Shown one piece after another: positions 26,212 through 34,706 of a DNA stretch of 64,000 nucleotides; the stretch's first letter is position 1, and every line of letters starts with the position of its first letter. Source of the DNA: Candidatus Saccharimonadota bacterium (GTDB lineage Bacteria > Patescibacteriota > Saccharimonadia > Saccharimonadales > Saccharimonadaceae). The notes below the pieces were generated by a model. The model was not told where the DNA came from, ran no database searches, and was given only the letters and a program-made list of their open reading frames with translations. The stretch lies in NCBI GenBank assembly GCA_017404325.1, contig JAFRCO010000012.1, positions 45,556-109,555 on the forward strand, written 5' to 3'. Made by a program: the position numbers and the translations under genes.

Positions 26212-27099
26212 ATGCAAAAAACTGAAACAAGACAGGCTGCTAAGTCCGCTCATAGGCAAATGGGGGCGTCTACTACGCTTAATCGAAAATATGTACAACG
26301 ACCGACAAAGAAGGTTCAGGATACTGTTGCCGTCCAGATCAAGACAAAGAAGCAAACTACTCCTAAAATCAGTCATTTTAGTTCAACGACCTTAAAAACT
26401 ACAACTAGAGCTACTGAACAAATTATGCCGGCAAAGCAACACCCAACACAGGTAATTGCGAACCAAAGACTTCGCGAAAGAAAAGAACAAATGGCGCAGA
26501 GACAAACGACTAAATTGACAGCAAAGGAATTAAAAGACCAGGCTATCCAAAAAGCTTTGGCTACAGCTGCTAAAACAACTACTGAAGATGGAACAATGGC
26601 CAAAATTGCAACTCAAGAACAGAAAAAAACTACTAAGATGCGTTTTGGTTTTGGGCGCGTGGTGCTTGCGTTAACTTGCGCAGCAGCGGTAGTTTTTGCG
26701 ATTGTATATTTTGTCAGTTTAAACATGCCAGATGTTCAGTTTAGAGCCACGGCGGCACAATTAAGTGCAACTTATCCGAATTATTTACCGCGTAATTATA
26801 GTCCGACTGAAATATCGTCAGAAAGTGGTGTTATTACGCTTAATTTCGAAAATCATACTAGTAAGGAAAAATTTAGTATTTCGGAAGAAAAATCATCTTG
26901 GGACTCCAATTCACTTTTGAATAATTTCGTAAAAGAAAATTACGGGGAAAACTATACCGTAGTGCGCGAACAAGGCTTAACGATTTATATTGGAGACAAT
27001 AAGGCGACTTGGGTAAACGGGGGAATAGTCTATAAAATGAACATCAAAAAGGGTTCGCTTACTAAGAAACAAATCAGTTCAATTGCGGTTTCGTTTTAA
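26212..27099 (+). CDS. Bitopic membrane protein with a basic N-terminus, function unknown
   Basis: Protein of 295 aa. Residues 1-140 are highly basic, Gln/Thr/Lys-rich and probably disordered inside the cell. One membrane helix (VVLALTCAAAVVFAIVYFVS) lies at about 150-170. The outside domain (YPNYLPRNYSPTEISSESGV...YIGDNKATWVNGGIVYKM) resembles the DUF4367 domain of anti-sigma-like and sporulation proteins, but I am not sure of that family. GAGG precedes ATG 26212. It ends next to the convergent gltX stop. Confidence 0.65.
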   Translation: MQKTETRQAAKSAHRQMGASTTLNRKYVQRPTKKVQDTVAVQIKTKKQTTPKISHFSSTTLKTTTRATEQIMPAKQHPTQVIANQRLRERKEQMAQRQTTKLTAKELKDQAIQKALATAAKTTTEDGTMAKIATQEQKKTTKMRFGFGRVVLALTCAAAVVFAIVYFVSLNMPDVQFRATAAQLSATYPNYLPRNYSPTEISSESGVITLNFENHTSKEKFSISEEKSSWDSNSLLNNFVKENYGENYTVVREQGLTIYIGDNKATWVNGGIVYKMNIKKGSLTKKQISSIAVSF

Positions 27100-28539
27100 T
27101 TAAATTGAGCGAGCAACAGCATTAAGGCGAGAGAGTGAAATCTCTTTGCCGAGCGTTTCAAGAGTTAAGTTCAAGGCCGGACTAAACGGAGCAAAACTGA
27201 CACTTAAACGGATAAGGCTAAATAGTTCGGCTGGTTTCTTTTTAGTTTCGGCGAGTAATTCGTTCAAGGCATCTTGTAACGAATCAGCCGTCCATTCTTT
27301 AAGGTCAGTCAGCTTAGCAATTGTCTTTTTAAGAAGGGTTTCAATTTCAGATTCAGAAAGCTTCTTTAAAAATTTGTTGTTCGTTAAAGTATCAACGTCG
27401 ATGCGCGGATCTTTAAAGAAATACTCGGTCATGCTTTTTAGATCGGAAAGAGTTTTTAAACGATCGTAAATGATTGAAAGAACTTTAAGTTTATATTCGT
27501 CGGAATAATCTTTTGCAGACTCCGGCCAAAATTCTCTTGTGCGTGCGTATAAGGCTTCGGCGCCTTCTTCAGTGAAGATTCTGCGAATCCATTGTCCATT
27601 CATCCAAAGTAGTTTAACTTCATTATAGCGAGCTCCGGAATTTTGAATACGATCGAGAGAGAAACTTTCGATTAATTCTTCTTTCGTGTAGATTTCTTTT
27701 TCGGTGCCATCGTTCCAACCTAAACAAGCCAAATAATTTAACATTGCCTCGGCGAGAACGCCATCAGTACGATATTCAGTAACCGATTTAGCGCCATCAC
27801 GCTTGCCGAGCTTTTTGTTGCCAGTCGGGGCAAGAACGTGAGGAAGGGAAACGAAATGTGGTCGATCTAACCCTAGGGCTTCGTAAATGGCTAAGTAATT
27901 CGGGGTGCTAGATAGATACTCAACACCACGCATAATATAATTCACGCTCATTTCCGCATCATCAACTATATGCGCAAAATTATAAGTTGGGTAGCCGTCT
28001 TTTTTAATTAGAATAATGTCATCTAAAACTTCTGGACCAGCTTTCATTTCTCCCATTACTTCGTCAGTCCATTTATAAGATTTCGGCTCGGCTTTAAATC
28101 TTAAAGGGATGCCCGGTTCCCATTCAGGAGGATTTTCTGGACGAAAATTGCGATAAAGAAACGGAACTTTCTTCTTATTACATTCTTCGCGATATCCTTC
28201 GATTACTTCCGGAGGGGTCGGATCGGCATAAGCGCGCCCAGCATCTATTAATTTTTTCGCCCAGGCATGATAAATATCTTTACGTTCACTTTGGAAGTAT
28301 GGTTCATTAGGACCACCAACAATCGGTCCTTCATCCCATTCTAGTCCTAACCAATTTAAAGTATCTTCGATCAACTCGGTTGCACCCTCAACATAACGTT
28401 TACGATCCGTATCTTCGATCCTTAGTATTAGTCTTCCGCCGTTTTTCCGCGCCAAAAGATAGGGATAAATCGCAGAGCGTACGTTCCCGATATGTATGTA
28501 GCCCGTCGGGCTGGGGGCAAACCTAGTAATAACTTTCAT
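27100..28539 (-). CDS. gltX: Glutamyl-tRNA synthetase
   Basis: Protein of 479 aa. Class I motifs: HIGN in PTGYIHIGNVRSAI (HIGH) near residue 17 and KLGKRDGAKSV (KMSKS) near 247. The bacterial C-terminal alpha-helical cage is present. It charges tRNA-Glu; with gatB at the window start, it may also charge tRNA-Gln (inference). The -10 TATAAT at 28547-28552 ends 7 nt before the ATG, so the mRNA is probably leaderless. The stop directly abuts the convergent membrane-protein gene. Confidence 0.97.
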   Translation of the reverse strand: MKVITRFAPSPTGYIHIGNVRSAIYPYLLARKNGGRLILRIEDTDRKRYVEGATELIEDTLNWLGLEWDEGPIVGGPNEPYFQSERKDIYHAWAKKLIDAGRAYADPTPPEVIEGYREECNKKKVPFLYRNFRPENPPEWEPGIPLRFKAEPKSYKWTDEVMGEMKAGPEVLDDIILIKKDGYPTYNFAHIVDDAEMSVNYIMRGVEYLSSTPNYLAIYEALGLDRPHFVSLPHVLAPTGNKKLGKRDGAKSVTEYRTDGVLAEAMLNYLACLGWNDGTEKEIYTKEELIESFSLDRIQNSGARYNEVKLLWMNGQWIRRIFTEEGAEALYARTREFWPESAKDYSDEYKLKVLSIIYDRLKTLSDLKSMTEYFFKDPRIDVDTLTNNKFLKKLSESEIETLLKKTIAKLTDLKEWTADSLQDALNELLAETKKKPAELFSLIRLSVSFAPFSPALNLTLETLGKEISLSRLNAVARSI

Positions 28540-28546
28540 AAAAGAT

Positions 28547-28552
28547 ATTATA
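28547..28552 (-). promoter_or_regulatory. Extended -10 box, predicted leaderless gltX mRNA
   Basis: Minus strand TGGTATAAT, 7 nt before the ATG. Confidence 0.7.
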
Positions 28553-28577
28553 CCATTTTTAAGAGATATTCGCTAGA

Positions 28578-29525
28578 TTAGAATTCGTCGTCATTGTTGT
28601 CGTCTTCTTCTTCGTCGTCATCTTCTTCACGACGTGCAGCAAAGAGGAAGAAGGCACCGGAAGTCATCGCAACCGAGGAAGCGATAGCAAGACCAGTCGT
28701 CATAGCGGAAAGACTCGAAACGTTCGATGCAGTACTATATGTTACCCCCAAAGAAGGGTTTTGACTGACGACACCATAAGCTGATCTGTTGTCATAGGCG
28801 CTAACTTCAGTAGTTGTGGTCGATGTGCCGGCGCCTGAATTGGTAGTAGTATGGGTGTATGTCGTTGTTTGATGTAGGGGATTATAAGAAGGAGTATCCG
28901 GGATTGGGTTCGGACCATCCGGGTACGTTGGAGTAGCAGGGTTATTATTATCTACTATGCCGGTAACTACACTAATAACTACAGTGCCAGAATAAGTACC
29001 TGAGGCTTTAGTCACATTGGCTTTGGCGCCAAAGTAGAAGTCTTTACTTCCGGAAGAAGCACTATTGCTAGAAAGAATAGTAATAGGATTACTACTAGCG
29101 CCAACGAGCGCGTTATAAGTACTCGAGCCGTTTCCGGCGACAGTATCATCGAGAGAATAACCCCAGTAATTAGCTGGAAAATTCGTTCGAGTGGTCGAAG
29201 CGCTTAAGGTCGGAAGAGTAGCTGTGCTTTTTGTTGTGTTAACGAGGGAAGTGTTATTAGTCTTCATAGTCATCGAAGCAGTAAAACCATTCGCATTGTT
29301 AGTCACAACATCAAGATGCACAGCATTCCTCAAGAAAGTATCGACATTACCAGATGCCCAAGTCGTCGGAGTTGTAATGGAAACTGAAAGGACCTCTCTC
29401 ACATCCACATAAAGGTCCGTATTCCCGCTTGCGGCAGAAACCGGATTAATCTGAGCAAAAAACAATAACTCCATTGCCAAAAAACAAGCGATTCTGAAGA
29501 TGACCTTCGTTTTTTGCTTAACCAT
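28578..29525 (-). CDS. Secreted Thr/Ser-rich surface protein with C-terminal helix and acidic tail
   Basis: Protein of 315 aa from ATG 29525 (leaderless; the longer frame includes the -10 box). Signal peptide about 1-29 (FAQINPVSAA-S). A beta domain at 30-185 with SGTYSGTVVISVVTG resembles the first domains of the FISUMP proteins. Then comes a Pro/Thr linker, a predicted helix (AIASSVAMTSGAFFLFAA) and an acidic cytoplasmic tail RREEDDDEEEDDNNDDEF. There is no sortase motif; a tail anchor is more likely. The acidic tail is the reverse of the basic stop-transfer tails of sortase substrates. Confidence 0.75.
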   Translation of the reverse strand: MVKQKTKVIFRIACFLAMELLFFAQINPVSAASGNTDLYVDVREVLSVSITTPTTWASGNVDTFLRNAVHLDVVTNNANGFTASMTMKTNNTSLVNTTKSTATLPTLSASTTRTNFPANYWGYSLDDTVAGNGSSTYNALVGASSNPITILSSNSASSGSKDFYFGAKANVTKASGTYSGTVVISVVTGIVDNNNPATPTYPDGPNPIPDTPSYNPLHQTTTYTHTTTNSGAGTSTTTTEVSAYDNRSAYGVVSQNPSLGVTYSTASNVSSLSAMTTGLAIASSVAMTSGAFFLFAARREEDDDEEEDDNNDDEF

Positions 29526-29531
29526 AATTGT

Positions 29532-29537
29532 ATTATA
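29532..29537 (-). promoter_or_regulatory. Extended -10 box, predicted leaderless start
   Basis: Minus strand TGCTATAAT, 6 nt before ATG 29525. Confidence 0.7.
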
Positions 29538-29612
29538 GCACAACCTTTTTATTTTTGTGTTAAAATTAATATAGAATTAAGCGTTTTAAAAAGCAAATAA
29601 AAGGAGGGAATA

Positions 29613-30857
29613 GTGGAAGAGAAGATTGAGCTGAATATCGACAATAGCGACCTAGAAGACGTTGTTAAAGATGATAAAAAAATGAGCTTGAAAGACCAGA
29701 AATCCAAGAAGATGTGGCTGGTTTTTTTGATTGTTGGGATAGTAAGTTTAGTTGGTGGTATAGCTTGTTTGTTAGTGGTTTTTTTGAAGCCTGTTGAAGA
29801 AAGGAAAGCGCTCGTATTCCCGACGATTCCTTCAAAAGTTGAAGCTGAGAAGACCTATAGTCATTTGACTGGAGAAGCTATAAATGCTGATTTAGTAAAT
29901 TCTCCTGCATATTGTATACAGGTCCCGAACGGGCTTGATGGGGCAAGACCTCAGGTCGGGCTAACTGAAGCCGGAGTAATTTTCGAGGCAATTGCAGAGG
30001 CTGGTATTACAAGATTCGCAGCTATCTTCCAAAATCCTACCTCCGCAGTGATTGGGCCAGTTCGATCGCTAAGGATTTATTATTTAAATTGGGATACGCC
30101 ATTTGACTGTACAATTGTACACGCTGGCGGATCGGCAGAAGCAGAAAATGCGGTGAAATCTGGTAGTTATAGGAATTTGACGGAAAGTTATGCCTATATG
30201 TATCGCGGCTCTAATAGTTCTAGGCTTTGGAATAATTTGTTTACGACTCCGAATGGTTTAGCGCAGTTTAACGCAGATTATGGCTATACTACTTCTGAAA
30301 TCAATGGTTTTTCTCATTTAACTCCAGAAGAAGCGGAAAAGACGAGAATAGACGGAATGATTGAAGAAAAATTAAACATTGTCGAGGCAACCGAAAAAAA
30401 TACTTCCGAATTGACTCCGGAGGTTTCGGATATCAGCTTGCGCTTTGGTTATGTTGCAGCTTTTAATGTTAATTATCATTACGACGTAGATAGTAATACC
30501 TATCTTCGAAGTTTTGGAGACGGAGCAGTACACGAAGTTTATAAATGTCCGACTGAAAGTTTAGGAGAGGTCGACCCGGAAAGTGCTTGCAGCCTAACTC
30601 AATTAGCGCCAAAAGCAGTTGTAGCGATGGTAGTCCAAGAAGGGCGAGCAGCGGATGGCTATTACGAGAATATTACGATGATTGGATCTGGTGATGTTTA
30701 CATTTTCCAAAACGGAAAAGTTACAACCGGAACCTGGAGCAAGGCAAGCATCGGAGAACAAATTAAATTTACCGACAGTAAAGGAGATGAGATTAAGCTA
30801 GTTCCGGGACAAACGATTGTTTCAGCAGTGCCAAACTATGGTGGGGTTGATTATTAA
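29613..30857 (+). CDS. DUF3048 (YerB-like) membrane-anchored protein
   Basis: Protein of 414 aa. A hydrophobic helix at about 35-60 anchors it. The outside part matches DUF3048: RPQVGLTEAGVIFEAIAEAG, TRFAAIFQ, GPVRSLRIYYLNW, VHAGGS and GQTIVSAVP. In Bacillus the family member YerB is a lipoprotein of unknown function; here it is a transmembrane form. The start is GTG 29613 with AAGGAGG upstream. A hairpin at 30882-30907 follows. Confidence 0.85.
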   Translation: MEEKIELNIDNSDLEDVVKDDKKMSLKDQKSKKMWLVFLIVGIVSLVGGIACLLVVFLKPVEERKALVFPTIPSKVEAEKTYSHLTGEAINADLVNSPAYCIQVPNGLDGARPQVGLTEAGVIFEAIAEAGITRFAAIFQNPTSAVIGPVRSLRIYYLNWDTPFDCTIVHAGGSAEAENAVKSGSYRNLTESYAYMYRGSNSSRLWNNLFTTPNGLAQFNADYGYTTSEINGFSHLTPEEAEKTRIDGMIEEKLNIVEATEKNTSELTPEVSDISLRFGYVAAFNVNYHYDVDSNTYLRSFGDGAVHEVYKCPTESLGEVDPESACSLTQLAPKAVVAMVVQEGRAADGYYENITMIGSGDVYIFQNGKVTTGTWSKASIGEQIKFTDSKGDEIKLVPGQTIVSAVPNYGGVDY

Positions 30858-30881
30858 TTTAGTATATGATAAAATAAATTT

Positions 30882-30911
30882 GCGGACCTAACCCCCCTTG
30901 GGTCCGCTTTT
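30882..30911 (+). terminator. Hairpin between the DUF3048 gene and tRNA-Glu
   Basis: GCGGACC / GGTCCGC stem with a C-rich loop, then TTTT. The T run is short. A TGATAAAAT box at 30867-30875 could also make this hairpin the leader of the tRNA transcript. Confidence 0.55.
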
Positions 30912-30939
30912 AGAATAACGAGGAAAGATCCCTCATTTC

Positions 30940-31016
30940 GGTTCCGTCGTCTAGTGGTCTAGGACGTCTGGTTCTCATCCAGAAAATCGCGGGTTCGACT
31001 CCCGCCGGAATCACCA
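30940..31016 (+). tRNA. tRNA-Glu (anticodon CTC)
   Basis: 77 nt with encoded CCA. Acceptor GGTTCCG / CGGAATC with one G-U pair, D-arm CTAGTGGTCTAGGAC, anticodon CTC at 30974-30976 in loop TTCTCAT, and T-arm CGGGTTCGACTCCCG. It reads GAG codons. The last 22 bases are repeated at 31060-31081. Confidence 0.95.
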
Positions 31017-31019
31017 TAT

Positions 31020-31040
31020 GGCTCTAGCGAGCCTTTTTTT
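31020..31040 (+). terminator. tRNA-Glu terminator
   Basis: GGCTC / GAGCC stem followed by seven T. Confidence 0.85.
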
Positions 31041-31059
31041 GCGGTCGTCGTTCTTCGAA

Positions 31060-31081
31060 TCGACTCCCGCCGGAATCACCA
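31060..31081 (+). repeat. Duplicated 3' end of tRNA-Glu (candidate attachment-site remnant)
   Basis: TCGACTCCCGCCGGAATCACCA minus the last two bases is given here as TCGACTCCCGCCGGAATCAC; the full 22 bases match 30995-31016 exactly. Integrases that use the tRNA T-arm/acceptor end leave such copies. Confidence 0.8.
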
Positions 31082-31111
31082 AAATCGGTTTTAGTTTTAA
31101 AACAATAAATT

Positions 31112-31137
31112 AGCCCCGAATTGCTTCGGGGCTTTTA
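31112..31137. terminator. Terminator near the Lar-like gene
   Basis: AGCCCCGAA / TTCGGGGCT stem; T-rich on both sides, directly after the stop of the minus-strand gene. Confidence 0.75.
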
Positions 31138-31138
31138 G

Positions 31139-31408
31139 TCAGGTGTTATTATTCCAAATATTGACAACCCTTTGTTTCAAGTCGTCAAGTGGTTCATACG
31201 CAACTTTATCGTTCTTCTTTTGATAAATCGGTCCGACTTGGTAACCACAAACTTTACACCTAATGATTACTGACCAACACCCCTTCTTGTCTTTTTTTGC
31301 TCCTTTTACAGGAGCATGAGTGCTAATCTTGAGCTCCTTTTTGCTTCCAAGCTCATTATCTTTTTTTCCACTACCACATTTTGGGCAAGGATTAAGTATA
31401 GGCCTCAT
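31139..31408 (-). CDS. Small zinc-ribbon protein, Lar-like
   Basis: Protein of 89 aa from ATG 31408 (GAGGGGG 8 nt upstream; the GTG at 31417 abuts it). LNPCPKCGSG and RCKVCGYQVGP give two CxxC pairs, and VVNIWNNNT ends it. This layout (PCPxCG, CxxCG, AxxxWN) is that of the Lar family, which relieves type I restriction in lambdoid prophages. An unusual charged insert (KKELKISTHAPVKGAKKDKK) separates the pairs. It has a perfect promoter and terminator and lies beside the duplicated tRNA end, so a mobile-element origin is possible. Confidence 0.65.
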   Translation of the reverse strand: MRPILNPCPKCGSGKKDNELGSKKELKISTHAPVKGAKKDKKGCWSVIIRCKVCGYQVGPIYQKKNDKVAYEPLDDLKQRVVNIWNNNT

Positions 31409-31448
31409 TAAATTCACCCCCTCAACTTAAAAGTACCTATATCTTATT

Positions 31449-31477
31449 ATTATATCATACTTATATTTATTTGTCAA
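31449..31477 (-). promoter_or_regulatory. Perfect consensus promoter for the Lar-like gene
   Basis: Minus strand TTGACA (31472-31477), 17 bp, TGATATAAT ending at 31449. Confidence 0.88.
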
Positions 31478-31518
31478 TATTGATACGGTGGATTATTGGA
31501 TTATACCTGTAAATATGG

Positions 31519-31524
31519 TATAAT
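31519..31524 (+). promoter_or_regulatory. Extended -10 box, predicted leaderless der mRNA
   Basis: TGGTATAAT, 6 nt before ATG 31531. Confidence 0.72.
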
Positions 31525-31530
31525 AAAAAC

Positions 31531-32880
31531 ATGAAAAAGATGCCGATTGTAGCTTTAATTGGACAGACAAATGCCGGAAAATCGAGCATCTTAAATCGGA
31601 TGGCGCGAAAAAACATTGCAATTGTGGCACGCGAAGAGGGGACAACGAGAGACAATGTCGTTACGACAATAGACGACAGCTTTGTATTGATTGATACGGC
31701 TGGCCTTAAAGCTCCGTCAGATGAATTTGAAGCTTCAATTCAGAATCAGATTGAAGATGCAATAGAAGTAGCGGATATAATTTTGGTGACCTTAGATTCG
31801 ACAAAATATTTTAATCATTATGACAAGAAAATAGCGAAAGATGCTTTAAGGTCCGGAAAAACAGTGTTCCTAGTGTTAAATAAATGTGATCTTGGGGAGT
31901 CTTTACCGATCACAGAGTTTAGAGCGCTTGGGATTGCGCCGGAACAAACTTTTTATGTTTCCGCCACGACCGGACAAGGTATTAACGAATTGAAGGAAGA
32001 AATTTTAGCATTTGTGTCTTGCTCGGGGGCGCGTCCGGTCGGCCCGTCGCCACGCGCGGCCGCGCTCCAGACCCCCCTTCGCCAAGATACAAATGCAACT
32101 TCTTCTATCAAGGTTGCGTTGATTGGGCGGCCAAATGTGGGAAAGAGTAGTTTGTTTAATTCGTTAGGGAAGAAACAACAAGCGATCGTAAGTTCAAAAC
32201 AAGGGACAACTCGGGATATTAATAGGGTAACAGTAAAATTTAAGGGCCAAGAGATTGAAATTTTAGATACTGCGGGCTTAAGAAAACCGGGGAAGCGCGA
32301 AGTTGGAATTGAAAAGTTTTCAGCAATTCGAACTTTGGCGGCGATTGAAGAATCTGATATTTGTGCCTTACTTGTTGATGCAACTGAACCACATTCTAAG
32401 TTGGACCAAGCGCTTGCGGGTCAAATTGTTGAAGCTGGAAAAGGAATTGTCGTAGTTTTGACGAAGAGTGACTTAGTAAAGGACACTGACCATATTTTAG
32501 ATGAACTAGAACGAGATTTTAATTTTATACCTTACGCGCCAGTTTTAATTACAAGTTCAGAAACTGGTAAAAATGTGACACAATTGTTTGAATTAGTGAC
32601 GAAAATCAACATGGCACGAAAAACCGAAATTAAAACTTCGGAACTGAATAAGATTTTGAACGAGGCGGTTATTTCGCATCCGCCGGCAGGCTTAAAAAAT
32701 ACTCACCCGAAACCGAAATATATCGTTCAAACCGATACTTGCCCTCCTTGGTTTGTGATTCATGGACACGAATTAGAACTTTTGCATTGGTCTTGGAAGC
32801 GTTTCTTAGAAAGAAAAATTCGGGAAAAATATCCATTCGTCGGCACGCCTATCATGTTCTCATTTCGCAATGAAAAATAA
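31531..32880 (+). CDS. der: Ribosome biogenesis GTPase Der (EngA)
   Basis: Protein of 449 aa with two tandem G domains: GQTNAGKSS at 8-16 with DTAGLK, and GRPNVGKSS near 199 with DTAGLRKPGK; a KH-like domain closes the protein (FVIHGHELELLHWSWKRFL). It acts in 50S assembly. The linker between the G domains (residues about 164-188, SCSGARPVGPSPRAAALQTP) is encoded by a very GC-rich patch at 32022-32091, unlike the rest of the gene. Its mRNA is predicted leaderless. Confidence 0.96.
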   Translation: MKKMPIVALIGQTNAGKSSILNRMARKNIAIVAREEGTTRDNVVTTIDDSFVLIDTAGLKAPSDEFEASIQNQIEDAIEVADIILVTLDSTKYFNHYDKKIAKDALRSGKTVFLVLNKCDLGESLPITEFRALGIAPEQTFYVSATTGQGINELKEEILAFVSCSGARPVGPSPRAAALQTPLRQDTNATSSIKVALIGRPNVGKSSLFNSLGKKQQAIVSSKQGTTRDINRVTVKFKGQEIEILDTAGLRKPGKREVGIEKFSAIRTLAAIEESDICALLVDATEPHSKLDQALAGQIVEAGKGIVVVLTKSDLVKDTDHILDELERDFNFIPYAPVLITSSETGKNVTQLFELVTKINMARKTEIKTSELNKILNEAVISHPPAGLKNTHPKPKYIVQTDTCPPWFVIHGHELELLHWSWKRFLERKIREKYPFVGTPIMFSFRNEK

Positions 32881-32947
32881 AAAAAACAAGACTTTTTTTA
32901 AAATAAAAATAAGTATATTATAAAAACAAGTGGGAGCAACAAGGGGG

Positions 32948-32978
32948 TTGAAATACAAGCTCCTATTTTGTATTTCAA
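32948..32978 (+). promoter_or_regulatory. Leader hairpin upstream of the PIN-PhoH gene
   Basis: TTGAAATACAA / TTGTATTTCAA is a perfect 11-bp stem with a 9-nt loop holding GCTCC, which could pair instead with GGAGC at 32932-32936. There is no T run after it, so it is more likely a stability or switching element than a terminator. Confidence 0.5.
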
Positions 32979-33011
32979 GGTCTTTACGTACATTTAAAAG
33001 GAGGAGATATT

Positions 33012-34631
33012 GTGCCAAGAGAACAACTGGTCTATGTGATAGACACTAATATTTTAGTGGACTATGTCGACATTATCCCCAATGGCGAAAAAATTCAGCT
33101 AGAAGAACCTTTAATCGATTTAAGCAAAGCTCATCTAGTTATCCCGACGGCTGTAGTACGCGAACTTTCAAGCTTTAAGGGCGAGAAATCTGAGCGCGGA
33201 AAGGCTGCAAGGTTAGTTTTAAAGAGACTGAGAAAAATTGTAGAAGGAAAGGTTTGTTCGATGGAGGAGATTTATCATTTAAAAGCTCCCATTGAAGCAT
33301 CAAGTGCTGGACAAACGATTTCAATTCTGCCTGTGCATAAACGTTTTAAGGAAGCACTGCCGTTTTGCCCGTCCGAAGATGATATGGATGGACAAATTAT
33401 CTTAGCCGCATTAACGATAGAATTTTTAAATGCTGGCCTAGAAATTGATGGTAGCGCAAAACCGGGGATGGTGGCGGATCTACGACCACAGAATGTGGTC
33501 ATTCTAACGAACGACAATGGTCTTGCAATAAGGGCAAGGGAAAGAGGTATCCAAACCAGTCGTTATGGATATAAGCACCCTGAACCTTATACCGGAAGAC
33601 GAGATGTCGTAGTTCCAGAGGAGTTGTTTAAAGAATTTCTGTGCGCAAGGCGAATCGACCGCGATTTATTCGAGGAGATGATGCCAAACGAAAGGAGATT
33701 GGTCGCAAACGAATTCATAGTAATGTCGCTGGAGGATAAATACTGCAATATTTGTGGTTTTGATCCGGGAAACAACCCGTTTTTTGAACATATTGGCCGT
33801 TATGATGTCGAGGAAGATGCAATTGTACCGTTAAAGTATATTAAGAATTTTCCTTTAAGAGCCAAAAATGCTGGGCAGGCGATTTATGCTGAGGCTTTGG
33901 AAAACCCGAATTTCTCAGCCGTGATTTGCACTGGACCAGCAGGTTCGGGAAAAACTTTTATGGCAACGGTCTATGGCTATAATGCCTGTAAAGAAGGCGT
34001 TTTTATCGGCGTAACTGCAATACCATGCGAGAGTCAATCGAAAATCGGAGCTTTACCTGGAAATCTGGACGAAAAAATGGATCCGGATGTACAACCCTTA
34101 AAGAACTCTCTTAGAAACTATTTAATGATTGATGATAACAAGATCCAGAAAGAGCTTGAGTCTTTGAGGAAAAATGGCGCCTCGAAGAAGGGTGGCGAAG
34201 CAAAAGATCCGCTCGAAAAAGGCTCAATCAAGGCAAAATTAAAAGACCGTGTAGATTTGATTTGGGAAAACTGGTTTTCTAGTATCCCGATTGAAAATGC
34301 AAGAGGTCGTGATTTTGCTTATGAACTGGCAATCTATGATGAATTCCAGGATCAAAGTGTCGCACAGGCTGATACCCTGATAAAGCGTATTGGCACAAAC
34401 GGTAAAATCATCATTACCGGAGACATTGATCAGATTCATTCACCTTACTTAGACCAGTCCAATAATGGACTTGTCTACGCCGTAAGACAACTTTACGACA
34501 GCGAAATGGTTGCAAGAGTATGTTTTACGGACGAAGAAGTAATTAGACACCCGTTAGTCAAACTGATTGCTCAGCGTCAGAAAGCTGCCGCTCAGCAAAA
34601 AGGCAAAGAAGACCCTGACAAAACCGAATGA
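33012..34631 (+). CDS. PIN domain-PhoH family ATPase (YlaK-like)
   Basis: Protein of 539 aa. Residues 1-190 form a PIN nuclease domain (VIDTNILVDY, ELSSFKG, ILTNDNGLAIRA with the acidic residues). Residues 270-520 form the PhoH ATPase: Walker A TGPAGSGKTF near 310, Walker B IYDEFQDQ near 442, GDIDQI. The pair acts as an RNA helicase-nuclease in family members. A non-conserved, Lys-rich insert lies near 375-400. The start is GTG 33012 with GGAGGAG at 32999-33006. It is transcribed apart from der and has a terminator. Confidence 0.9.
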   Translation: MPREQLVYVIDTNILVDYVDIIPNGEKIQLEEPLIDLSKAHLVIPTAVVRELSSFKGEKSERGKAARLVLKRLRKIVEGKVCSMEEIYHLKAPIEASSAGQTISILPVHKRFKEALPFCPSEDDMDGQIILAALTIEFLNAGLEIDGSAKPGMVADLRPQNVVILTNDNGLAIRARERGIQTSRYGYKHPEPYTGRRDVVVPEELFKEFLCARRIDRDLFEEMMPNERRLVANEFIVMSLEDKYCNICGFDPGNNPFFEHIGRYDVEEDAIVPLKYIKNFPLRAKNAGQAIYAEALENPNFSAVICTGPAGSGKTFMATVYGYNACKEGVFIGVTAIPCESQSKIGALPGNLDEKMDPDVQPLKNSLRNYLMIDDNKIQKELESLRKNGASKKGGEAKDPLEKGSIKAKLKDRVDLIWENWFSSIPIENARGRDFAYELAIYDEFQDQSVAQADTLIKRIGTNGKIIITGDIDQIHSPYLDQSNNGLVYAVRQLYDSEMVARVCFTDEEVIRHPLVKLIAQRQKAAAQQKGKEDPDKTE

Positions 34632-34664
34632 GATTTAGCTTAAAACACAATATGACCCCCGCGC

Positions 34665-34692
34665 GCCCCGCTTTTAAAGCGGGGCATTTTTT
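34665..34692 (+). terminator. Terminator of the PIN-PhoH gene
   Basis: GCCCCGCTTT / AAAGCGGGGC followed by ATTTTTT. Confidence 0.88.
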
Positions 34693-34694
34693 GG

Positions 34695-34700
34695 TATAAT
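34695..34700 (+). promoter_or_regulatory. Extended -10 box, predicted leaderless pth mRNA
   Basis: TGGTATAAT, if T34692-G34693-G34694 is read as TGG, 6 nt before ATG 34707; it directly follows the terminator T run. Confidence 0.7.
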
Positions 34701-34706
34701 TTAGAT

